Shown here piece by piece: positions 25,562 through 33,734 of a DNA stretch of 64,000 nucleotides. A program made the position numbers and the translations under genes. Location: assembly GCF_028583545.1 (NCBI RefSeq), contig NZ_CP087107.1:478520-542519 (forward strand), given 5' to 3'. A model generated the notes under the pieces. The model was not told the origin of the DNA, did no database searches, and saw nothing but the letters and a program-made list of their open reading frames with translations. Every line of letters begins with the position of its first letter. The first letter of the stretch is position 1. The DNA is from Methylobacterium sp. NMS14P (lineage in GTDB: Bacteria; Pseudomonadota; Alphaproteobacteria; Rhizobiales; Beijerinckiaceae).

Positions 25562-25942
25562 TCAGGACACACCCAACTGGGCATCATAGCGAGCCTGTGC
25601 GGCATCAATCTGCGCCAAGTGCCTGAAGGCCCAGGCGCCGAGAGCCTGGACTGGCTCAGCAAGCGAGTGACCCATCTCCGTGAGTTCGTAATCGACGCGG
25701 GGCGGGATCGATGGCGTGACCGTGCGGATTACGAGCCCATCGCGCTCAAGGTTGCGCAGGGTCAGCGTTAGCATCCGCTGCGATATGCCGTCGATGCCTC
25801 GCTTCAACTCACTGAAGCGGCGTGATCGATCCCGTAGAAGCATGATCACGAGCACGCTCCACTTGTCGCCGATCCGCGAGAGTACCTGGGAAGCCTTCAT
25901 GCACTCGTTTGTAGAGTGCGGTATAGCGGTGGTTACTTCCAT
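25562..25942 (-). CDS. HxlR-family regulator of azoR
   Basis: This 126-residue HxlR winged-helix regulator contains CMKASQVLSRIGDKWSVLVI, GISQRMLTLTLRNLERDGLV and PPRVDYELTEMGHSL. A Cys at residue 14 sits where YodB-type thiol sensors carry theirs. It is divergent from an FMN-dependent azoreductase gene, the same partnership as YodB with AzoR in Bacillus, where quinones inactivate the repressor. It resembles the HxlR gene at 11738-12175. Confidence 0.92.
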   Translation of the reverse strand: MEVTTAIPHSTNECMKASQVLSRIGDKWSVLVIMLLRDRSRRFSELKRGIDGISQRMLTLTLRNLERDGLVIRTVTPSIPPRVDYELTEMGHSLAEPVQALGAWAFRHLAQIDAAQARYDAQLGVS

Positions 25943-25998
25943 GTGACCAAGGTATCATGTATGTGCCGTCTTGCGGCTCTTGGGCAAACTCATATCAT

Positions 25999-26025
25999 AA
26001 CTCGGTCACAAAAGGGAACCGAGTT
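25999..26025. promoter_or_regulatory. Inverted repeat before azoR
   Basis: AACTCGG at 25999-26005 and CCGAGTT at 26019-26025 are perfect 7-bp arms around 13 bases that contain AAAGGG, just before the azoR ATG. It could be an HxlR operator or an mRNA hairpin over the ribosome binding region. The role is inferred. Confidence 0.45.
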
Positions 26026-26030
26026 CTGGT

Positions 26031-26648
26031 ATGAAACTCCTGCACATTGATAGCAGCATCCTGGGGGGCGGCTCGGTGTCCCGCGAGCTATCTGCACTGA
26101 TCGTGCAGCGGCTCACGCAGGGGGTGTACGCAGAGGTCACCTACCGCGACCTCGTGGCCGAGAACCTGCCGCACCTGACGCCGGCGACCCTGCCGGCCGC
26201 CCATCCAGCATCCGCCATGGCAGGCCCGCTCGACGCCACCGCGCAGGCCGCCCGCGATGACAGCGACCGCATCCTTGAGGAGTTCCTGGCCTCCGATGTC
26301 GTCGTGATCGGCGCCCCGATGTACAACTTCACGATCCCGAGCCAGCTTAAGGCATGGATCGACCGGCTTGGCGTGCCCGGCAAGACCTTCCGCTACACGG
26401 AGCACGGGCCTGAGGGCTTGGCCGGGGACAAGCGTGTCATCGTGGCCTTGGCTCGCGGCGGCTTCTACCGCGCCGAGAGCGCAGCCGTCTCGGCTGAGCA
26501 CGCCGAGAGCTACCTGAAGGCGGTCTTCGGCTTCCTGGGCATCACCCAGCCGGAGTTCGTCGTGGCCGAGGGGCTCTCGACCGGTGACCACAACAAGACC
26601 CAGGCACTCGCTTCCGCCCGCGACGCCATCCAACAACTCGCCGCCTGA
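26031..26648 (+). CDS. azoR: FMN-dependent NADH-azoreductase / quinone reductase
   Basis: This 205-residue flavodoxin-fold enzyme reduces quinones and azo dyes by two electrons with NADH. It begins [20 protein letters not shown] (FMN phosphate loop), carries the FMN-contacting motif [18 protein letters not shown], and has a later ARGGFY segment. In this family it protects against quinone and thiol stress. The divergent HxlR gene is the likely regulator. Confidence 0.94.
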   Translation: MKLLHIDSSILGGGSVSRELSALIVQRLTQGVYAEVTYRDLVAENLPHLTPATLPAAHPASAMAGPLDATAQAARDDSDRILEEFLASDVVVIGAPMYNFTIPSQLKAWIDRLGVPGKTFRYTEHGPEGLAGDKRVIVALARGGFYRAESAAVSAEHAESYLKAVFGFLGITQPEFVVAEGLSTGDHNKTQALASARDAIQQLAA

Positions 26649-26758
26649 CGGGCGTACTGCCGGGACACCGAGGCGCAATGCTGTTCTAAGCCGAAGTTGC
26701 CGAACGTCTGACGAACAGCCGCTTCGGTAAAACGCTGAGGGCGGTCTGAGCGACCGGC

Positions 26759-26813
26759 ACGGGTCGTTAGGTGGCCGTCCGCTTTTCCAGCCGGTTGTCT
26801 CCGGAGCGGCCGT
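26759..26813. repeat. Palindromic intergenic repeat, copy 5
   Basis: The copy reads ACGGGTCGTTAGG, then GTCCGCTTTTCC and CTCCGGAGCGGCC, followed by a second arm, CCGCTTACGG. It lies in the 365-base gap between the convergent azoR and Crp/Fnr genes (26649-27013), in which I find no gene. Confidence 0.6.
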
Positions 26814-27013
26814 TCCGCTTACGGCCAGATCACGCCGAACGTCCAACGTCCGCTATCTGAGTTCGACGCTCGAAAGCCGACTGGCGGGAATCCACCCCGA
26901 GCAGTCATTCGGGGATTCCTGCCCACGGGACGGGATCTGGCCGAGCGCAGCGCGTCTGCTTCGAAGCTCGGGGAGCGGACAAGCGGACGTTCGCCGCGCC
27001 TCAGCCGAGGGAC

Positions 27014-27778
27014 TCAAGATGACAGGGCGGCCAAAGCAAGGGCAGCAGGATCGCGGACGACGACGCGGTTGCGGTGGAGGTCGAGCATGCCCTGGCGACG
27101 CCAAGACTGGAGTTGCCTGTTGACCGTTTCGCGGGTCGTACCCGCGAGGTCAGCGATGTCGTCCTGCGAGATATGGATCTCGCTGCCGAAATCCTCCGCC
27201 AAGCCTAACAGGCGTCGCGCGATCCGCGCAGGCAACGGCATCAGCACCGTCTCTTCGAGTCGCGCACTGGTGAAGCGCAGGCGCTCGCACAGGAGCTCGA
27301 TGACCCGCATCGACAAGTCGGCGTGCCGACCGACGAGGTCCAGCATGTCGCGGCGGCGGACCGCGAACAGCTCCGCCGGCTCGGCTGCAACGGCGTCCGC
27401 GCTCCGCGGCCGACCGTCGAATAGCGCGATCTCGCCGAAGATGTCGCCCGGACCGAGCACGTTGAGCGTCATGCGCCGGCCCGCGCCAGTGCCGGCCGTG
27501 ATGCGGATCTCGCCGCGGCGGATCGCGTAGAACGCGTCCGCCGGGTCGTCCTTGAGGAACAGGGTCTCGCCGCGGGCAAGACTGTGGGTGACGCAAAGGC
27601 CGGCGACGGCCCGCCGCGTGTCGGGTTCGAGGCGGCCGAAGAAGGGGCTGGCGGAGAGCAAACGCTCGAACTGCGCCGGATCGCCCACAGAACTGGCTCC
27701 AGTTGGAGCTGCGGACCCGAACGGACCGTGAGGTCGGACGGCGGTCCTTTCATACCAGAGTGACCGCGAACTCGCCAT
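27014..27778 (-). CDS. Crp/Fnr-family regulator
   Basis: This 254-residue regulator has a cyclic-nucleotide-binding-type domain at about residues 45-160 (LARGETLFLKDDPADAFYAI, then GDIFGEIALFDGRPRSADAV). A Crp helix-turn-helix at about 200-235 contains ISQDDIADLAGTTRETVNRQ. The FGEIALFDG and PRSA pattern resembles the cAMP phosphate-binding cassette, so a nucleotide ligand is possible; no FNR iron-sulfur cysteine cluster is seen. The start at 27778 is the best ATG, but a GTG at 27688 is possible. It lies 62 bases after a DUF1127 gene. Confidence 0.88.
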   Translation of the reverse strand: MASSRSLWYERTAVRPHGPFGSAAPTGASSVGDPAQFERLLSASPFFGRLEPDTRRAVAGLCVTHSLARGETLFLKDDPADAFYAIRRGEIRITAGTGAGRRMTLNVLGPGDIFGEIALFDGRPRSADAVAAEPAELFAVRRRDMLDLVGRHADLSMRVIELLCERLRFTSARLEETVLMPLPARIARRLLGLAEDFGSEIHISQDDIADLAGTTRETVNRQLQSWRRQGMLDLHRNRVVVRDPAALALAALSS

Positions 27779-27840
27779 CCGCCCGGAAGGGCGGCGCAGT
27801 GCCGGAGAAGTGCTGGATGCACCGCGGGCGGCCGCGGTGG

Positions 27841-28020
27841 CTATCGTGTCGCCCTGACGGCGGCGGCACGCGTCATATCGGATCTGACGAGGTCGAGATC
27901 CGCGAGGTCGCGCTCGCTGAACAAGGCGAGTTCGCGCTGTGTACGGCGGCAGTCGAGCCACAGTTTGAAGAGAGAGAACGCAGCGGCCACCTGATCCTCC
28001 TCGGCTGAGGAGGCCGACAT
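27841..28020 (-). CDS. DUF1127 (YjiS-like) small protein
   Basis: A 59-residue protein reads MSASSAEEDQ at the start, contains LWLDCRRTQRELALFSERDL, and then ADLDLVRSDM. This is the DUF1127 signature, an Arg-rich helix followed by L-x-x-L-S/F-x-R-x-L-x-D-L-x-L-x-R-x-D. Some alphaproteobacterial members bind RNA or affect carbon and phosphate homeostasis. It is too short to stand out among overlapping frames. It precedes the Crp gene on the same strand by 62 bases and may be co-transcribed. Confidence 0.8.
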   Translation of the reverse strand: MSASSAEEDQVAAAFSLFKLWLDCRRTQRELALFSERDLADLDLVRSDMTRAAAVRATR

Positions 28021-28036
28021 GCCCCGGGCGGCGCTC

Positions 28037-28064
28037 CGCGTCCGTGACGGCGATCACGGACGCG
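28037..28064. promoter_or_regulatory. 11-bp perfect inverted repeat between DUF1127 and mddA-like genes
   Basis: CGCGTCCGTGA at 28037-28047 and TCACGGACGCG at 28054-28064 pair perfectly around CGGCGA. The site lies in the divergent gap 28021-28164, 17 bases before the DUF1127 start. A dimeric regulator site is the likeliest reading; a hairpin in the 5' leader of the DUF1127 transcript is the alternative. A weaker CGTGA...TCACG pair lies about 45 bases further on. Confidence 0.55.
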
Positions 28065-28164
28065 GGTGGGTGGTCGGCCGGATGAAGGTTCGGGCCGCGA
28101 GGCGCCGGGTCGTGACCGGGCCTCGGGGCACGGCCGATCACGCTTCCGTCGCCGGAGATGCTCC

Positions 28165-28899
28165 ATGTCGCGCGCCGCCCGCCTGACCTACGCCTTGACC
28201 TGCTACGCGATCTTCCTGCTGGCGTTCCTCTACGCCGTCGGCTTTCTGGGACGCGCCGTCGTTCCGAAGACTGTGGACGACGGGCCGCCCGTCGATCCGG
28301 GACTCGCCGTCCTCGTTGACGTCTCCCTGCTCGCCCTCTTCGCGCTCCAGCACAGCGTGATGGCACGCCCGGGCTTCAAAGTCTGGTGGACACGCGTCGT
28401 CCCGAAGCCCATCGAGCGCAGCACCTACGTCCTCCTAGCGAGCCTCGCGCTGCTGCTGCTGTTCTGGCAATGGCGTCCGCTCCCGGCTGTCGTTTGGGCG
28501 ATCTCTGAGCCGGTGGCGGCGGGACTCCTTACGGGACTCTTTTGGATCGGCTGGCTCGTGGTCCTCGCCAGCACCTTCATGATCAGCCATCTCGACCTCT
28601 TCGGGCTCAAGCAGGCCGTCCAGGGCTGGCGCTCGACCGCGCCGGGCGAGGCCGTGTTCAAGACACCCCTCCTCTACAGGCACGTCCGGCACCCGATCTA
28701 CCTCGGCTTCGTCATCGCCTTCTGGGCAACGCCGACGATGACGGCCGGCCATCTGCTGTTCGCCGCCGTCGCGACCGCCTACATCCTCGTCGGTATCCAA
28801 TTGGAGGAGCGCGACCTCGTCGCCTTCTTCGGTGATCGCTATCGACGCTATCGGCGCGAGGCGGGCATGCTCTTGCCGCGCTTTCGCGGTGCGCGCTGA
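28165..28899 (+). CDS. mddA: MddA/NnrU-like membrane methyltransferase
   Basis: This 244-residue inner-membrane protein has five or six transmembrane segments and the C-terminal isoprenylcysteine-methyltransferase-like motif YRHVRHPIYLGFVIAFWATP, followed by ERDLVAFFGDRYRRYRREAG. It belongs to the family often labelled NnrU, whose characterised member MddA methylates methanethiol to dimethyl sulfide with S-adenosylmethionine. The assignment rests on that similarity and could be a relative with another thiol substrate. GGAG before the ATG at 28165 decides the start. Confidence 0.75.
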   Translation: MSRAARLTYALTCYAIFLLAFLYAVGFLGRAVVPKTVDDGPPVDPGLAVLVDVSLLALFALQHSVMARPGFKVWWTRVVPKPIERSTYVLLASLALLLLFWQWRPLPAVVWAISEPVAAGLLTGLFWIGWLVVLASTFMISHLDLFGLKQAVQGWRSTAPGEAVFKTPLLYRHVRHPIYLGFVIAFWATPTMTAGHLLFAAVATAYILVGIQLEERDLVAFFGDRYRRYRREAGMLLPRFRGAR

Positions 28900-28936
28900 T
28901 CGCGAGGGTCGCCGACGGGCCGTGGGTGTCGGATCG

Positions 28937-29926
28937 CTACTCGATCACCGCGTCCGCGCTGCTCAAGATCGAGGGCGGCAAAGTCACGCCGAGGCGTGTG
29001 GCCGCCCCGACGTTGGCGAACAGTTCAACCTTCGTGACGAGCTGCACCGGCAGGTCGCGGGGCTTCTCGCCCCGGAGCAGACGGCCGGCATAGATGCCAG
29101 CCTGGCGATGCGTCTGCGTGAAGTCGCCTCCGTAGCTCAGCAGCCCGCCGGCATTGGGAAAGTCGCGGGATTGGGTGATCGCCGGAAGGCGATGGCGGTT
29201 TGCGAGGGTCGCAAGATGCGCGCTGCGATAGGCGAAGAAGGGGTCGGAGGTGAAGACGAGGCCGGGCACCCCGAGCCGGCGCGGCGTCGTGGAGAGCGTC
29301 TCGAACTCATCCTCGCGGCTGGCCTCGAGCACATGGAGCTGGAGGCCAAGGCTGCCCGCCGACGCCTGGAGTCCGGCCACCTGCGAGCTGGCCGTCGGAC
29401 TGGTCGGATTGACCGCGACGGCGAGGGCGGCGGTCGTCGGAAACAGCTCCCGCATGAACTCGAGCCGCTTGTTCGAGACCTCGACGCTCAGGCTCGACAC
29501 ACCCGTGAGATTGCCGCGCGGCCGAGCGAGATCGTCCACCACGCCGAGGACGACGGGATCGCCGCCCATCTCGAAGACGATCGGAATGGTCTCGGTCGCC
29601 GCCCGCGCGGCAAGCACCACGGGCGCCCCGCCGGGGGCAACCAAGACCGTGATCCCGCTACCGGCCAGCTCCTTCGCCAGCGCGGGCAGCCGCTCGTAGC
29701 GCCCGTCTGCCCAGCGATAGGCGATCGCGACGTCGCGCCCCTCGACGAACCCAGCATCGGCGAGCCCTCCGCGAAAGGCCTCAAGCCGGCTGGCAACGCG
29801 CTCGGGCGTCTCGGAGCCGAGATACCCGATCACCGGAAGCGTCGGCGCTCGCGCCCGCACCGCACGGGGCATGACGCCGCCGATCAGGGCGGTGGCCGGC
29901 CCGATGAGAATGGCGCGTCGCCTCAT
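28937..29926 (-). CDS. ABC transporter substrate-binding protein (TrpX type)
   Basis: This 329-residue exported binding protein of the ABC_sub_bind family has signal sequence MRRRAILIGPATALIGGVMP. Family marks are PVIGYLGSETPERVASRLEA, FRGGLADAGFVEGRDVAIAY and YRWADGRYERLPALA. The start is set by GAGGAGCGAGG upstream. No permease or ATPase genes adjoin it. It follows a nucleotide cyclase gene by 28 bases, so it may serve as a periplasmic ligand sensor for that protein rather than in transport. Confidence 0.88.
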   Translation of the reverse strand: MRRRAILIGPATALIGGVMPRAVRARAPTLPVIGYLGSETPERVASRLEAFRGGLADAGFVEGRDVAIAYRWADGRYERLPALAKELAGSGITVLVAPGGAPVVLAARAATETIPIVFEMGGDPVVLGVVDDLARPRGNLTGVSSLSVEVSNKRLEFMRELFPTTAALAVAVNPTSPTASSQVAGLQASAGSLGLQLHVLEASREDEFETLSTTPRRLGVPGLVFTSDPFFAYRSAHLATLANRHRLPAITQSRDFPNAGGLLSYGGDFTQTHRQAGIYAGRLLRGEKPRDLPVQLVTKVELFANVGAATRLGVTLPPSILSSADAVIE

Positions 29927-29954
29927 CCCCTCGCTCCTCGCCAAGCGCACAGCA

Positions 29955-31736
29955 TCACGCCGCCGCGCCCGGCGTTGGCCGAGCGGCGGTTCCCTGACCA
30001 GCGGCCACGGCGAAGACGGCAACCGGTTCGTCGAAGCCCTTCAGGCGCCGCGTCCCGAGCGACACGAGGGGGATACCGCCCCCGATCGCCTCGGCCGCCG
30101 TGCGGTCGACGAGGATCTGGCCGTCCTGAGCCGAGGCGCACAGGCGCGATGCGAGGTTCGTCACCGTGCCGATGGCCGTGTAGTCCATCCGGCTGTCGGA
30201 GCCGATGCGCCCGACCGTGGCGGGTCCCATCGCCAGGCCGACCCCGAAGCCGAGCGCATGGCCGCGCGCCCGCCAAGTCGTGGCCAGAGCCTGCACCGTC
30301 GTCTGCATCTCGACGACCATGCGGGCGGCCCGCAACGCCGGCTCGGGGCAGGCCACGGGCGCGTTCACCAGGATCATGACGCCGTCGCCGGCGAGGCTCA
30401 CGAGCGTCGCCCCGTGCCGGTTCACGGTCGCACCGACCGCCGCATGGTATTCGCCCAGCACGTCCATGATCACGGTCGGCTGAGATCGGGCGGAGAACGG
30501 GGTGAAGCCGCGCAGGTCGCCGAAGACGACGACGACCTCGACGCGCTGTCCATCGAGGACGCTGTCATCGCCGGCCCGGTCCACGAGCTCGGCGACCTGC
30601 GGCGCGAGGAAGCGTTTGAGCCGGTCGATGCGCTCCGAGCGCTCCCGCGAGATCGCGACCTCGCGCGCCATCTGATTGAAGCGGGTCGCAAGTCGCCCGA
30701 GCTCGTCGACCCGCGCGATGTCGATGCGGTGATCGAACTGGCCGGCGCCGATACGGGCCGCGCCGTCCTCGAGCAAGCGGATCGGCCCGGTCATTCGGCC
30801 GGCGAGCCAGTAGGCCAGCGCGGCGGCGAAGCCTGCGCCGGCGAGCAGCAGGCCGAGCAGGCGCCAGAAGGCGGCGCGGATCGGCCCGAACGCCTCGGCG
30901 GCCGGCTGGTAAACGATCACGCTCCAGTCCGGACCCTGGACGGGCGCCGAGGCGGCGACCACCGCGCGCCCCGCCGAGTCCGAGCCGGCGACCGCGCGCC
31001 CATTTTGCGCGAGGATTGCAGCCCGCAGAGCTTGGAGGTTCTCGGCCGTCCGGTCCGCGGCACCGCGTAGGACGAGGCTGATGTCGGGATGCGCGATGAG
31101 GCGACCCGGCCGGTCGAGCACGAAGGCCTGTCCGGTCTCGCCGATCCGGATCCCCACGATGACGTCTAGGATCAGCTTGAGATTGATCTCGGCGATCGCG
31201 ATGCCCGCCGCGGCTCGGTTCCCTGCCACGGCCACGGTCATGTACGGTTCGGAGTTGCGGTGGTAGGTGACGGGGCCGAACCAAGCTTGCCCGGTCCGAG
31301 CTCCCAAGACCGCCGGATCCGCCGATGCGTCGTCTCCGCTCTCGACGCGGTTGAGGCCGATGCGCGACACAGAGAGCCGCTCCTTCGAGGCGCCGTCGAT
31401 CAGCCTGAGGGTGGTTACGGCGGGGGCGTGGCGCAGGAGGCGCAGGGCATCGATGCGCCGCCGCTCGTCGGCTCCGTCCGTCCAGGGCAAGTGGACCATC
31501 CAGGCGAGCTGGTTTCCGATGCCTTCAATGAATATTGCGATACGCGCCGCCGCAGTCCGGGCCTCGGCACCGAGCAGGTCGTTCAGGTGTGCCCGCTGGT
31601 CCTTATACCCGAACCATGCCTGACTGCCGCCGGCGGCCAGCAACGGAACGACCACGGCCGCGAACAAGGCAAAGAAGTATTGCCGGAACAACGAGCCCCG
31701 CGGTGGAATCAGGACGCGAGCCATCGCCGGATCCAT
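29955..31736 (-). CDS. Membrane adenylate/guanylate cyclase with Cache sensor and HAMP
   Basis: This protein of about 593 residues starts with a transmembrane helix (YFFALFAAVVVPLLAAGG). A periplasmic double-Cache-like sensor follows at about residues 50-290 (including FVLDRPGRLIAHPDI), then a second helix and a HAMP domain (GRMTGPIRLLEDGAARIGAG). The C-terminal class III cyclase domain has metal-binding Asp residues in FGDLRGFTPFS and LAGDGVMILVN and transition-state residues in IGTVTNLASRLC. It appears catalytically complete. Start choice among three close ATGs (31748, 31736, 31724) is uncertain. Confidence 0.9.
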   Translation of the reverse strand: MDPAMARVLIPPRGSLFRQYFFALFAAVVVPLLAAGGSQAWFGYKDQRAHLNDLLGAEARTAAARIAIFIEGIGNQLAWMVHLPWTDGADERRRIDALRLLRHAPAVTTLRLIDGASKERLSVSRIGLNRVESGDDASADPAVLGARTGQAWFGPVTYHRNSEPYMTVAVAGNRAAAGIAIAEINLKLILDVIVGIRIGETGQAFVLDRPGRLIAHPDISLVLRGAADRTAENLQALRAAILAQNGRAVAGSDSAGRAVVAASAPVQGPDWSVIVYQPAAEAFGPIRAAFWRLLGLLLAGAGFAAALAYWLAGRMTGPIRLLEDGAARIGAGQFDHRIDIARVDELGRLATRFNQMAREVAISRERSERIDRLKRFLAPQVAELVDRAGDDSVLDGQRVEVVVVFGDLRGFTPFSARSQPTVIMDVLGEYHAAVGATVNRHGATLVSLAGDGVMILVNAPVACPEPALRAARMVVEMQTTVQALATTWRARGHALGFGVGLAMGPATVGRIGSDSRMDYTAIGTVTNLASRLCASAQDGQILVDRTAAEAIGGGIPLVSLGTRRLKGFDEPVAVFAVAAGQGTAARPTPGAAA

Positions 31737-31748
31737 TCCAAGGCGCAT

Positions 31749-32037
31749 CGATCCGCTTCGGGAACCCCCGGATCGCCCACAGAACTGCCGCCGCGACGTA
31801 CCGGGAATTGCCCTGTCTCGTCGATCAGCGCGCGATTATGTTCCGGACCTGAGTGCAGCGCCAGTCTGCCGGGCGCGTCGCCGACCGAAGCGGCGTTCGG
31901 GCACTTATCGAGACAAGCCGCCCTGCCGCGACGTCTGCTTCGGAGACGCGGCCCGCATCGGCCGAGCGACCGAGATGGGCACATCACCGCCCGGCTGGTT
32001 TGGCGCCCCTCGACGCCGAAGCCGAGGGGCCGACCGC
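31749..32037. other. Intergenic stretch with a second type of dispersed repeat
   Basis: No gene is supported here. Bases 31936-31996 (GTCTGCTTCGGAGACG ... GACCGAGATGGGCACATCA) align with 62223-62283 downstream of the hybrid kinase gene, marking a second, weaker dispersed repeat. The stretch lies between the cyclase start and an integrase relic. Confidence 0.45.
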
Positions 32038-32160
32038 TCAAATGTCCGTCCCTTCGGCCAGCGTGAGAGCATCCTCCACATCGACCCCGAGATACCGGAC
32101 CGTGCTCTCAATCTTCGTATGGCCGAGCAGTGACCTGACCGGTATTTTGGACCGAGCCGA
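32038..32160 (-). pseudogene. C-terminal relic of a tyrosine recombinase/integrase
   Basis: The last 40 or so codons of a phage-type integrase remain. LLGHTKIESTVRYLGVDVED includes the conserved His (LGH) and the nucleophilic Tyr (VRYLG). Everything upstream is lost; the frame abuts an IS3 transposase relic at 32169. No attachment site or other phage gene is visible nearby. Confidence 0.8.
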
Positions 32161-32168
32161 CTGAGAGG

Positions 32169-32510
32169 CTACTGCACGGCCGCTGCCATGGGTAGCTCGA
32201 AGGCCGGATCCGGGTAGCTGACGGGCGCGGGCGGGCGATCGCCAAGCGACGAATGTGGTCGGATGCGGTTGTAGGTGTTCTGCCATAGACCGATCACCAT
32301 CTGTGCCTCCTTCAGCGAGTAGAAGATCTCCTGGTGCAGGCACTCGTCGCGCAGCCTGCCGTCGAAGCTCTCACAGTACCCGTTCCACGGAGATCCCGGC
32401 GCGATGTACTGGATCTGCGAGCCAGTTTTGGCGACCCATTTGCGCAGTGCTTTCGAGATCATCTCAGGGCCATCGTCGCAGCGGATGAGCTCCGGGATGC
32501 CGTGCAGGGG
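32169..32510 (-). pseudogene. C-terminal relic of an IS3-family transposase (OrfB)
   Basis: The fragment begins within HGIPELIRCDDGPEMISKAL (second catalytic Asp) and runs through YIAPGSPWNGYCESFDGRLR (catalytic Glu in CES) to NRIRPHSSLGDRPPAPVSYP. The usual PWENGY is missing one Glu codon. The N-terminal two thirds and OrfA are absent. It probably interrupted the integrase gene and then decayed. Confidence 0.85.
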
Positions 32511-32581
32511 CGATGATGGCCTGGGTCAGCGCATCTTCATCGGCCAGGCCTGGCGTTCCGAGAGGCCGTACCGCTCTCGGA

Positions 32582-33628
32582 TCACGCCGTCCGCGCGAGT
32601 TGCGCCCTGACCCGCGGGATCACCTCGGTACCCAGCAGCGTGATCGACCGCCGCATGGCGTCGGGCTCCTGCATCGCCGAACTCATCTGGAAGGTCAGGC
32701 GGGAGATGCCGCCCAACGCTTCGCTGGCCGCGAGCGCCTTCGCCGCGACCGATTCCGGCGAACCGATGAGGTAGGCGCCGTAGGGCCCGCACATCGCCTC
32801 GAACTGCTCGTGGAGGCCCGTGCTCGGCCAGCCCCGTTCCGCCCCGATCTTCCCGAACATCTGCGCCCACCCCGGATAGAACGCCTCCTGTGCATCCCGG
32901 TCCGTATCGGCGACGAAACCGACGGCGTGCAGCCCCACCGTCAAGGTCTCCGGGTCATGCCCGGCCTGACGTCCGGCCTCGCGGTAGAGATCGACCAGGG
33001 GCCGGAAGCGCTGGAAGCTGCCGCCGATGATGGCGACCATGAGGGGCAAGCCGAGGGTGCCCGCGCGGGCGAAGGAGGCCGGGGTCCCGCCGACGCCGAC
33101 CCAGATCGGGAGACGGTCCTGGTGCGGGCGCGGGTAGACCCCCTGGCCGGTCAGCGGCGGACGGAAACGGCCGCGCCAGGTGACGTGGGTCCGGTCGCGC
33201 AGAGCCAGGAGCAGGTCGAACTTCTCGACGAAGAGCGCGTCGTAATCCTCGGCGGCGAAACCGAAGAGCGGGTAGGCCTCGCCGAAGGAGCCGCGTCCGA
33301 CCACGATCTCGGCCCGCCCCTTGGCGATCAGGTCGAGGGTGGCGAACTCCTGGAAGACGCGGACCGGGTCGGCGGCGCTGAGCACCGTGACGGCGCTCGT
33401 CAGGCGGATGCGGCTGGTGCGCGCCGCCGCGGCCGCGAGGATGATGGCGGGCGCGGAGTCGAGGAATTCCGCCCTATGGTGCTCGCCGATGCCGAAGACG
33501 TCGAGCCCGGCGCGGTCGGCGACCTCGACCTCGTCCAGCAGCCGCTCCATCCGTTCCGTCGCCGTGACGGCGCGACCCGTCTTCAGGTCGGGCAGCGTGA
33601 CGGCGAAGCTGTCGATGCCGATTTCCAT
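32582..33628 (-). CDS. LLM-class flavin-dependent oxidoreductase
   Basis: This 348-residue TIM-barrel enzyme of the bacterial-luciferase-like family uses reduced flavin to oxygenate or oxidise small organics. It begins MEIGIDSFAVTLPDLKTG, has the conserved GIGEHHRAEFLDSAPAIILA segment, and contains GRGSFGEAYPLFGF. The start is set by AGGTCA upstream. The substrate is not readable. DoxX lies upstream on the same strand, separated by a strong hairpin. Confidence 0.9.
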   Translation of the reverse strand: MEIGIDSFAVTLPDLKTGRAVTATERMERLLDEVEVADRAGLDVFGIGEHHRAEFLDSAPAIILAAAAARTSRIRLTSAVTVLSAADPVRVFQEFATLDLIAKGRAEIVVGRGSFGEAYPLFGFAAEDYDALFVEKFDLLLALRDRTHVTWRGRFRPPLTGQGVYPRPHQDRLPIWVGVGGTPASFARAGTLGLPLMVAIIGGSFQRFRPLVDLYREAGRQAGHDPETLTVGLHAVGFVADTDRDAQEAFYPGWAQMFGKIGAERGWPSTGLHEQFEAMCGPYGAYLIGSPESVAAKALAASEALGGISRLTFQMSSAMQEPDAMRRSITLLGTEVIPRVRAQLARTA

Positions 33629-33690
33629 GGCGGATGACCTGTGCTGCGTAACGCGGGACCAACGGGACGCCTGAGGACGCCTGAGGACGA

Positions 33691-33721
33691 GGGAGGCCGA
33701 GGCAGGCGGGCTCGGCCTCCC
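33691..33721 (-). terminator. Strong hairpin between doxX-like and LLM genes
   Basis: GGGAGGCCGAG at 33691-33701 and CTCGGCCTCCC at 33711-33721 form a perfect 11-bp stem with a 9-base loop, 14 bases after the DoxX stop. It lacks a clear T-run, so termination may be partial. A tandem 10-mer, GACGCCTGAG, lies beside it at about 33666-33685. Confidence 0.6.
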
Positions 33722-33734
33722 GGTCGGCAAGGGC

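Noticed and set aside
27779..28366. Long N-terminal extension of the Crp/Fnr gene
   Set aside because: The extension runs through the DUF1127 gene in another frame and has Arg/Pro-rich shadow composition; the start was placed at 27778.
32038..32510. Possible prophage or integrative element
   Set aside because: Only the C-termini of an integrase and an IS3 transposase remain; no attachment repeats, structural or transfer genes are seen.
33666..33685. Tandem GACGCCTGAG repeat as a regulatory site
   Set aside because: Only two units directly beside a terminator-like hairpin; more likely a local duplication than an operator.
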